Assembly (NCBI GenBank): GCA_017476085.1 | Contig: JAFVEJ010000051.1 | Span: 1 to 14,038, forward strand | Origin: Alphaproteobacteria bacterium | GTDB taxonomy: Bacteria > Pseudomonadota > Alphaproteobacteria > RF32 > CAG-977 | Reading direction: 5' to 3' | DNA: 14,038 nt | Shown: piece by piece, positions 1 through 6,485 of the stretch | How the letters are laid out: every line of letters begins with the position of its first letter | Numbering within the stretch: position 1 is the stretch's first letter | Translations under genes and position numbers: made by a program | Notes under the pieces: model-generated | What the model was told of the DNA's origin: nothing | Seen by the model: only the letters and a program-made list of their open reading frames with translations | Database searches by the model: none

Positions 1-825
1 GTACGGGTCGGTTCCTGTCGGCCCGTCACCCAGCAAAAAATAAGCCAATCCGCCGATATATCCTTGCCGTCCGGGAGAAGGCGGCGGCAAATCCATATCG
101 CTCAGCGGATTCCATGTCGGCCAGAAAACGCCGTTTTCCGGATCGTCAATACCGAAAAAGTCCACACGAAAAACCGGCCCTAAAGACGCACGATGACCGC
201 CTGTCAGTTCAAACAATTCCCCTTTCATATCATTGATGAACAGACATTTGTCATCATTTGCCAAGATGCTCGGAACAACAACTCCGGAAGTTTTGCCGCA
301 ATCCGGCGCTCCGATCACCAGCAGAGACATATAATTATTCATCCGCAGCAAATGCCGGTCGTTCCACAGCCCCAACACAAAGGACATTCCGTTCAGCAGC
401 CCCATATTTTTAACATCGCGTTCATCCGCCAAACGACCGTCGCCCTGATCCAGCTGTACGAAATAATACGGATTGGTTTTAAGCGCAGCAATGCTGCCGC
501 CGATAAAAATAAAAATCGGCATCGCCGGAATCCATATGGCAAAGCTTTGGAAAGGATCTTTTGCGAACTGAATAATCCAACGGAAATAATAGACAAAATA
601 ATAATGAGGATGCGATTTCAGATAGATGAAATAACTTTTAACATTTCCCCAGGCCTGCACCGAAAAATTGCGGGAAACCATATGTCCCAAAGGAAAAGCG
701 ATCAAAGAAAACAAAAAAGCCGCCAGAGCCGAATAAATAATCCCTAAAAGAATCCAATCCAACGCCTTGTAATGTTCGGCAAAATTCGGGTCCCTGCGGG
801 ACGGAAGCATAGAATAGCGATCCAT
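1..825 (-). CDS. VirD4/TraG-family type IV secretion coupling ATPase (C-terminus beyond window)
   Basis: The frame is open from the ATG at 825 to the left edge (275 residues), so the C-terminal part is missing. Two membrane segments are visible near residues 25-50 and 95-115. A stretch of VirD4/TraG type follows (roughly residues 134-165), then a Walker A motif at 172-179 (GAPDCGKT) and the segment DMKGELFELT after it, which matches the family's D-x-K-G-E-x(4)-T block. In this family the protein is a hexameric inner-membrane ATPase that receives substrates for a type IV secretion or conjugation channel. The start is supported by AAAGGAG ending 7 bases upstream; a second AGGAG abuts the ATG. 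It lies 3 bases after the stop of the pentapeptide gene, so translation is probably coupled. Family assignment is firm; whether it serves conjugation or protein export cannot be told from this part. Walker B lies outside the window. Confidence 0.85.
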   Translation of the reverse strand, partial: MDRYSMLPSRRDPNFAEHYKALDWILLGIIYSALAAFLFSLIAFPLGHMVSRNFSVQAWGNVKSYFIYLKSHPHYYFVYYFRWIIQFAKDPFQSFAIWIPAMPIFIFIGGSIAALKTNPYYFVQLDQGDGRLADERDVKNMGLLNGMSFVLGLWNDRHLLRMNNYMSLLVIGAPDCGKTSGVVVPSILANDDKCLFINDMKGELFELTGGHRASLGPVFRVDFFGIDDPENGVFWPTWNPLSDMDLPPPSPGRQGYIGGLAYFLLGDGPTGTDPY

Positions 826-828
826 CTC

Positions 829-2175
829 CTAGCTCCTTTGTTTTTGCCTTTGGCGTTTAACACGCATACGCGAAGGCTGCCGACGGGGAATAACTTTCTC
901 CATAACTTTTTTTACAACATTCTCGGTCGCTTTAACAACAGCCTGAACTGCCGTTGCTTTTTCCTGCTGAACGGGTTCTTTTTGTTCTTCGTCCACGGGA
1001 TATAAAATCGGAAAATCGTATTTGCTGGGCGGCAATTCAATTTTCGGTCTCGGACGATGCGTCACAAGACTTCTTGCGCCGCTTTTCAAAGCAGGTCGTT
1101 TTTCCAAAACCACATCCTGCAAACGTGCCTTCATCTCCTCCGGCGAAGCTTGATTTTGACGGCGGGAACGCAAAAAAGCCAATTCGGCAGATAACCCTTC
1201 CGCTTCATTGGTTTGCGGCATGGGATCCGGCTGAACCGCTTGTCCTGAAACGCGCGCGGCTAAAATTTCCTGTTCGCTTTTAACGCGCATTTCTTCCGCG
1301 GCTCGGTTAATTTCCTCCACCCGCTTTTGTTCTTCCTGCTGATTGACCACGCGTTTACGGCGCAAAACCTCCAACTCGGTCAAATTAGCCCTCATTTGAT
1401 TGGCTGTCGTCAAATCCAAACCGGCTATATTTCCCTTTTTAATTTCTATTTTCCTGCCGGCGGCTTGTTTGAAAGCGTATGTCCCGTCCAAATACATCGG
1501 GTCAATCTTCACCCCCGACAAATTAACGCCAACCAAATTAACGCCGGACAAATCAACTCCGGTTAAATCCACGCCGCGCAAATCCAATTTACGCAAATCA
1601 AGATATTTTAAATTCACCTTGCGCAAATCCAACTTGCCTTCCTCGGCATCACGCTGCATCTGCTGCATCCGTTCCAATTCGTTCAACGCTTGTTTGGCAA
1701 GCTTTGCTCCGGCAATTTTAGCATTTTTTAAATAAGCGCCGTCCAACAAAGCGCCTTCCAAATTAGCGCCTTCCAAATCCGCTTCTTCCAGATTGACGCC
1801 GCGCAAATCGGCTCCGCGCAAAACGGCTCCGCGCAAATCGACGCCGGCCAAATTATCATTTTTCAAATCCGCATTTTGTAAATTCATAGAAGAAAGGTCT
1901 GCGCCGGAAAAATCCACTTCGTGCAAATCCGCGCTGACAAATTTATTAACTTCGCCCTGTCCTAAACATTTCACGACAAAGAGAGCGTTATCATCTTTTT
2001 CCCAGCCGTTAAATTTGTTTTTGCGTTGCTGCAATTCATCAACGATACGAACGCCGACAACATAGCTGATATCGGCATCGGAAATATCCGTCACCTTTGG
2101 CGCGGGCCGTTTGGTCAGCGCGCTGTAAACGCCTTGACTTTCCTGACTTATGCCGTTTTCCGTATTTTCAGTCAT
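829..2175 (-). CDS. Pentapeptide-repeat protein with split repeat blocks and Arg/Lys-rich C-terminus
   Basis: This 448-residue protein has no signal peptide and no membrane segment. Pentapeptide repeats of the A(D/N)LxG type run from about residue 79 to 159, and a second block (G-V-D/N-L type) from about 182 to 228. A charged helical linker (about 160-181, with ERMQQMQRDAEEGK) separates them. Such repeats fold into a right-handed quadrilateral beta helix. Residues 263-310 are Glu/Arg-rich and look coiled-coil. The C-terminus from about 431 to 448 is nearly all Arg, Lys and Gln. It starts 15 bases after the exported-protein gene and ends 3 bases before the VirD4-like gene, so it is the middle member of a transcription unit. 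Its role is unknown: a scaffold, an adaptor to the coupling ATPase or a secreted substrate are all possible. The fold call is firm; function is inference. Confidence 0.85.
   Translation of the reverse strand: MTENTENGISQESQGVYSALTKRPAPKVTDISDADISYVVGVRIVDELQQRKNKFNGWEKDDNALFVVKCLGQGEVNKFVSADLHEVDFSGADLSSMNLQNADLKNDNLAGVDLRGAVLRGADLRGVNLEEADLEGANLEGALLDGAYLKNAKIAGAKLAKQALNELERMQQMQRDAEEGKLDLRKVNLKYLDLRKLDLRGVDLTGVDLSGVNLVGVNLSGVKIDPMYLDGTYAFKQAAGRKIEIKKGNIAGLDLTTANQMRANLTELEVLRRKRVVNQQEEQKRVEEINRAAEEMRVKSEQEILAARVSGQAVQPDPMPQTNEAEGLSAELAFLRSRRQNQASPEEMKARLQDVVLEKRPALKSGARSLVTHRPRPKIELPPSKYDFPILYPVDEEQKEPVQQEKATAVQAVVKATENVVKKVMEKVIPRRQPSRMRVKRQRQKQRS
1489..1941 (-). repeat. Degenerate 15-bp tandem coding repeats (pentapeptide blocks)
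   Basis: The two pentapeptide blocks appear in the DNA as imperfect 15-bp units, nearly identical around 1801-1845 (on the plus strand, GCGCAAATCGGCTCC-type units in a row). The units lie at 1699-1941 and 1489-1632, with a non-repetitive gap for the helical linker. They are coding repeats, not an intergenic element. Confidence 0.8.
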
Positions 2176-2190
2176 ACGCCTTTTCTTTTA

Positions 2191-3276
2191 TTATTTACGC
2201 GCTTCCGCTTCGACAGCATCAACAGCCGCTTTATTTTCGGCGACATTTTGTTTCAACAGTTCCAAATCGGGATTGGGATTTGGTTTTTCTTTTTTAGCTT
2301 CCAATCTGGCCCCGAAAACCAAATCCGTATTTAAAATACGCGCCGAATAGGATGTCATAGCGGCTTTCACACCATCCACGGTCGGAATTACTTGTCCGTT
2401 TATTTGCGCCAGTTCGAATTGCAATCCGTCCAATTCCTGTCGTTTCAGCGAATTGACAATAGTCTTTTGCAGATCAACTCCCGTGAAATTTGCCGAAGAA
2501 GCTGCAAAAACTTTAGAACGGATAATGTTATTTAAAATTGTTTCGTTAATGATGGCTTCAGATCGAAAATCTCTGACTTCCAGTGCGTTAAGCTTTCCCG
2601 CTCCGGTTTTCAAATAGGCCGGCACATCTCCGTTCATTCTCAGTTGAGCAATATCTATTTTACCTTTTTTAACGGCCTTATCATCCCAGATAGGAATCTC
2701 TATTTTCCGAATTTTCATCTCGCCGTTTTGCAGCAACGGCTTTTCATTTTTTTCGCCGATATTGAAATTTCTTAAAACAACCGATTCCGCTTTCATCAAA
2801 TAAGGAACTTTAACGGTTTGCATCGGACGTTCAACAGGAACAAGCGTCATATTGCTGACAGACAAAGAATCCGCTTTGACATCGTAAGAAATATTTTCAT
2901 ATTCCACATTATAATTGTCCGAAGTCAAAAAGGATTTAAAATTTGCTATCGCTTTTTTCGTCGCAGCCGCGGAAATTTCTTCTTTGGAAGGACCAGTATA
3001 AACACGTCGTTTAAAAGTCGTCCTTTTGGGTTCTTTAACTTGCGGTTTATTTTCTTTTTTAGTGTCGGATTTTTGTTTTTTGAAATAAGGATTGGCTTCG
3101 GAACGGTCGTCCCAAATTGACTTAGGCTTTTTATTTTTTCCGGCGTTTTTCTTGATATTTTCTTCCCTTGCTTCACGCAGCAATTTATCATAGCTTGCTT
3201 CCGCAGCGGCAGCTTGATTTACAAAGCACAGCAACATCAGAAAGCCGGATAAGACGGAAAAAATTTTACGTTTCAT
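2191..3276 (-). CDS. Exported protein of unknown function, first gene of the VirD4-like operon
   Basis: The ATG at 3276 gives 361 residues; a TTG one codon upstream is possible, but AAGGG sits 7 bases from the ATG and only 4 from the TTG. A Sec signal peptide is clear: KRK, a hydrophobic core at about residues 5-19, then QAAAAEA with cleavage near 24-27. Residues 30-100 are Lys-rich and probably disordered. Residues 120-325 alternate hydrophobic and polar residues as in a beta-rich domain (for example YDVKADSLSVSNMTL at 131-145). The end (about 330-361) is a charged Pro/Asn-rich linker plus a short helix. I do not recognise the family; a faint resemblance to AsmA-like envelope proteins is not enough to name it. 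It precedes the pentapeptide gene by 15 bases and is expected in the periplasm or anchored in the envelope. Confidence 0.75.
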   Translation of the reverse strand: MKRKIFSVLSGFLMLLCFVNQAAAAEASYDKLLREAREENIKKNAGKNKKPKSIWDDRSEANPYFKKQKSDTKKENKPQVKEPKRTTFKRRVYTGPSKEEISAAATKKAIANFKSFLTSDNYNVEYENISYDVKADSLSVSNMTLVPVERPMQTVKVPYLMKAESVVLRNFNIGEKNEKPLLQNGEMKIRKIEIPIWDDKAVKKGKIDIAQLRMNGDVPAYLKTGAGKLNALEVRDFRSEAIINETILNNIIRSKVFAASSANFTGVDLQKTIVNSLKRQELDGLQFELAQINGQVIPTVDGVKAAMTSYSARILNTDLVFGARLEAKKEKPNPNPDLELLKQNVAENKAAVDAVEAEARK

Positions 3277-3311
3277 CAAAGAGCCCTTTTCAAAAAAAAC
3301 AACACCTATTA

Positions 3312-3340
3312 TTTATATCAGGAAAACCGCTTTCTGCCCA
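3312..3340 (-). promoter_or_regulatory. Candidate sigma70-type promoter of the VirD4-like operon
   Basis: On the minus strand, TGGGCA (3340-3335, 4/6 match to TTGACA) is followed after 17 bases by TATAAA (3317-3312, 5/6 match to TATAAT). It sits between the pepN terminator and the exported-protein start at 3276. The three-gene operon therefore probably has its own promoter rather than depending on pepN read-through. This is a consensus match only. Confidence 0.5.
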
Positions 3341-3344
3341 CAAA

Positions 3345-3379
3345 ATAATAAACCGCCGGAGAAAAACACCCCGGCGGTT
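3345..3379 (-). terminator. Intrinsic terminator downstream of intact pepN
   Basis: A perfect 9-bp stem (AACCGCCGG at 3351-3359 pairing with CCGGCGGTT at 3371-3379) encloses an 11-base loop. On the minus strand it is followed by TTATTATTTTG. It begins 16 bases after the pepN stop codon, the expected place for a minus-strand terminator. Confidence 0.85.
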
Positions 3380-3395
3380 AAAACATTACAAAGAA

Positions 3396-6251
3396 TTAGC
3401 GCCCCTGCGATTGGCGTGCAATCTGAACCGCCGACACCTGAGAAGGAGCAACAACTTTGGCCGCCGTTCCTTCCAATAATGCGGAATGAACAGGTTCACT
3501 GACCTTCCCGTTCGCACCGGACACAAAGACCTTCAACGGTTCGCGCTTCAGGAAAGCATCCGTCTTGGCGCGCTTCTGCATCTTGGCCTTATTTTCCAAA
3601 ATCTTTGTCTTTTTGGTTTCCGTATCGCCCAAAGCCTTGGAAACGACTTCATAAACGTTCTTCGACAATCCCGGCTTTGCCATGATTTTTTCCAAAGCGC
3701 CCTTCATCATTTCCTGACGTTCGGGATCAAAACGCCGCCAAGCCGTCAACGGTTTTGCGACATCGGCGGCGACCAGCGGATTGATGCCGTCCAGTTTCAA
3801 AGCCATATCGGCGACAAACTCGTAACCGGAACCGTCTTTGGCGTGGAACGCCTTCTGATTGCCGGAAAAGCGACGCATAACGGAACGAACCTTGTTCGGA
3901 TTCGTAATAGCAAACGCTTCATGGTCAACCGCTTTCTTTGCGCCTTCCAACCTTTCGGAAGCGACGACGCCCAGCCATTTATTGACGACCAATTCTTCAT
4001 CTTTAAAGCGATCATAGAAATCGGCCACGACAGCTTTGCCAGATTCCATACCGGCGGCGATTGTCATCGCGGCCAGACGGTCGGTCATATTATTCGCCTT
4101 TTCATACTGTGCCGTGACACGATCCGTGTATTCCGGTTTGTCCATAGAAGCCAGATAAGCTAACGCCTTGTTTTTCAAAGCGCGTTCGCCGGCGTCTTTA
4201 GCAACGGGTTCAAACGGTTTTTCAACATCCAGTTCGTCGTATGTTCTGACCAGATCTTTTTCAAAACGGGCGACGAAGGCTTTGGATACCATCGAACGAG
4301 CTTTGGCGACCGCGTCAACATCAACAACGTCCATCTGATCGGCTATATATTTTTCGCTCGGCAGTTCCAGAGCTTTTGCGACAAACGCCTTATCCAAAGA
4401 CGGATCTTTCAGATAAGATCCCAAAGCGTTCAAATACCCTTCGTCAACCTTGGGTTCTTTGCCGGCTTGAATGTCTTTGACCATTTCCAGCATTTTCTGA
4501 ACGCCGTACTGCTGGGCCGCATCCCAACGGTTGAACAAATCGGAATCATGCGCCATCAAATGGGCACGTTCCGCATCCGTATAGTCCATATGGAAATTAA
4601 TCGGCGCGGTAAAGTCGCGGTTGGCGGACAGGACAGGCTTTTCTTTGACATTCACAAAAGTGAAAGTCGCTTCTTCCTGATCCAAAATCATAACGCGCGA
4701 AGTCCCCTGCGCTTCCTTTTCACCGGCCAGCTGCAACGGCATATCTTTGCCGTCCTTGCCCAGCAATCCCATTTCCATCGGAATGACGAAAGGCAGCTTT
4801 GTTTCCTGTCCCGGAGTCGGCTTTGTCGCCTGGCGCAGTTTCAGTGTATAGGTCTGATTTTTTTCGTCATAGACGCCTTCTGCATAAACGGACGGTGTGC
4901 CTGCCTGAGAGTACCAGCGTTTAAATTGAGTCAAATCCTTGCCGGAAACGTCTTCCATACACTTGGCGTAATCGTCAATCGTCACAGCCTTTCCGTCGTT
5001 GCGGGAGAAGTGCAGATCGTTGGCTTCGCTGAACTTTTCCTTGCCCAGCATCTTTTCATACATACGGACGATTTCTGCCCCTTTATTGTAAATCGTCGAT
5101 GTATAGAAATTATTGATTTCCACATAAGATTCGGGGCGAACGGCATGAGCTGTCGGACCGGCGTCTTCCGCGAACTGTCCGGCGCGCAAAGTCGCCACGT
5201 CTTCGATACGGTTCACGGAACGGGAACGCATATCGCGCGAAAATTCCTGATCGCGGTAAACCGTCAGCCCTTCTTTCAGGCTCAGGTTGAACCAGTCGCG
5301 CACCGTCACGCGGTCGCCCGACCAGTTGTGGAAATATTCGTGTCCGACAACGCCTTCTATGCCGGCGTAGTCTTCGTCTGTCGCCGTATGAGCGTCAGCA
5401 ATCACATAAGAGCTGTTAAAAATATTCAGCCCCTTATTTTCCATAGCGCCTTGGTTGAAATCCGAAACGGCGACCAAATTGAACAGATCCAAATCGTATT
5501 CACGGCCGAATGCCTTTTCGTCCCAAGCCATCGAGCGCTTAATGGAATCCATCGTGTAGTCCAGCTTGTCTTTCTGGCCTTTGTTGGCGTAAACGCCCAG
5601 CGTCACTTCACGGCCGGACATCGTAACGAATTTGTCGTTGATATACTCCAGATCGCCGCCGACCAAAGCGAACAAATAAGAGGGTTTCCGGAACGGATCA
5701 TGCCAAGTTACGGCCGTCCTGCCGTCTTCCATCTGTTCTTCTTTGATCATATTGCCGTTCGACAAAAGACAAGGCAACTTATCTTTGTCCGCGCGGATCG
5801 TTGTGGTGAAAACACTCATCACATCGGGATGATCGGGATAATAAGTGATGCGGCGGAACCCTTCCGGTTCGCACTGCGTGCAGAACATACCGTTGGAAAC
5901 GTACAATCCTTCCAATTTTGTATTGGCTTTCGGATGGATTTCCGTACCGATCGACAATTCAAATTCTTTCGGCGGATTCAGAATCGTCAATCCCTTGTCG
6001 TCAACGACATATTCTTTAGCTTCCAAAGGACGCCCGTCAATCGCGATTCCCGTCAAAGTCAATTCGTCGCCGTCCAGATGCAGCGGGCGAACCTCTCCGG
6101 TAGAATCATCATAATCGCTTTTAATTTTCAATGTTGAGGCAACTTGCGTGTTTTCCTCATCCAAATCGAAATCCAAATGTACGGCTTCAATTTTGTAATC
6201 AGGCTTTTTATAATCTTTTAAATACTTAACCTTTGGTGAGTTTTCCGACAT
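3396..6251 (-). CDS. pepN: Aminopeptidase N (M1 zinc metalloprotease), intact copy with C-terminal tail
   Basis: This 951-residue cytosolic enzyme removes N-terminal amino acids from peptides late in protein turnover. Zinc ligands are visible as HEYFH at 304-308 with Glu327 (HExxH-x18-E). GAMEN lies at 268-272, the substrate-amine region CTQCEPEGF at 124-132, and the catalytic Tyr at about 388. All are offset by 7 from E. coli PepN numbering (H297, H301, E320, Y381). The residue just before GAMEN is Gln267, where E. coli has Met260, which shapes the S1 pocket. The usual PepN end ([17 protein letters not shown]) is at about residue 875, so some 76 extra residues follow, first Lys-rich and then Ala/Val-rich. 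AGGGG stands 8 bases before the ATG. It lies in tandem with the interrupted second pepN and ends at its own terminator. Confidence 0.95.
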   Translation of the reverse strand: MSENSPKVKYLKDYKKPDYKIEAVHLDFDLDEENTQVASTLKIKSDYDDSTGEVRPLHLDGDELTLTGIAIDGRPLEAKEYVVDDKGLTILNPPKEFELSIGTEIHPKANTKLEGLYVSNGMFCTQCEPEGFRRITYYPDHPDVMSVFTTTIRADKDKLPCLLSNGNMIKEEQMEDGRTAVTWHDPFRKPSYLFALVGGDLEYINDKFVTMSGREVTLGVYANKGQKDKLDYTMDSIKRSMAWDEKAFGREYDLDLFNLVAVSDFNQGAMENKGLNIFNSSYVIADAHTATDEDYAGIEGVVGHEYFHNWSGDRVTVRDWFNLSLKEGLTVYRDQEFSRDMRSRSVNRIEDVATLRAGQFAEDAGPTAHAVRPESYVEINNFYTSTIYNKGAEIVRMYEKMLGKEKFSEANDLHFSRNDGKAVTIDDYAKCMEDVSGKDLTQFKRWYSQAGTPSVYAEGVYDEKNQTYTLKLRQATKPTPGQETKLPFVIPMEMGLLGKDGKDMPLQLAGEKEAQGTSRVMILDQEEATFTFVNVKEKPVLSANRDFTAPINFHMDYTDAERAHLMAHDSDLFNRWDAAQQYGVQKMLEMVKDIQAGKEPKVDEGYLNALGSYLKDPSLDKAFVAKALELPSEKYIADQMDVVDVDAVAKARSMVSKAFVARFEKDLVRTYDELDVEKPFEPVAKDAGERALKNKALAYLASMDKPEYTDRVTAQYEKANNMTDRLAAMTIAAGMESGKAVVADFYDRFKDEELVVNKWLGVVASERLEGAKKAVDHEAFAITNPNKVRSVMRRFSGNQKAFHAKDGSGYEFVADMALKLDGINPLVAADVAKPLTAWRRFDPERQEMMKGALEKIMAKPGLSKNVYEVVSKALGDTETKKTKILENKAKMQKRAKTDAFLKREPLKVFVSGANGKVSEPVHSALLEGTAAKVVAPSQVSAVQIARQSQGR

Positions 6252-6297
6252 ATTTTTTCCCCTGTTGAAAGGTTTCTCTATTGTCTAAATCTTGTCC

Positions 6298-6326
6298 ATA
6301 CTAGCCAGTTTTTTTGTCCAGAACAA
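6298..6326 (-). promoter_or_regulatory. Possible promoter of intact pepN
   Basis: On the minus strand, TTGTTC (6326-6321) and TAGTAT (6303-6298) are separated by 17 bases, about 46 bases upstream of the pepN ATG. The -35 match is weak (3/6). The location, between the upstream terminator and the start codon, is what favours it. TGGACAA occurs twice and TAGACAA once in the same stretch; their meaning is unknown. Confidence 0.35.
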
Positions 6327-6423
6327 GCAAAAAAAGCATCCGTTTCATTTTTTTTATTTTCACTTAAACCGCTTGAAAATCTTTGATGTTTGAGAAGCAA
6401 AACAAGTTGTTTTCCATTCTGTG

Positions 6424-6465
6424 AAAAAAAAAGAACGCCGTCTTCACGAAAAAGAAAACGGCGTT
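6424..6465 (-). terminator. Intrinsic terminator downstream of second pepN
   Basis: An 8-bp stem (AACGCCGT at 6434-6441 with ACGGCGTT at 6458-6465) and a 16-base loop are followed on the minus strand by C and nine Ts (6432-6424). It begins 20 bases after the TGA of the second pepN. It separates the two pepN copies into different transcripts. Confidence 0.85.
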
Positions 6466-6485
6466 TGTTTTTCTTTATGCTTTTA

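Noticed and set aside
193..747. 184-codon plus-strand frame at the left edge
   Set aside because: It is antisense to the VirD4-like gene, whose minus-strand frame carries a Walker A motif and two membrane segments.
1489..1941. Regular short repeats that could suggest a CRISPR or minisatellite
   Set aside because: The 15-bp units are in frame, have no spacers, and encode A(D/N)LxG pentapeptides.
2470..2500. Pentapeptide-like ANFTGVDLQ in the exported protein
   Set aside because: Only two units are seen, too few to call a repeat domain.
4467..6137. 556-codon open frame on the plus strand across pepN
   Set aside because: It is fully antisense to a conserved M1 peptidase gene, has no recognisable motifs, and arises from codon bias; similar shadows lie opposite the second pepN.
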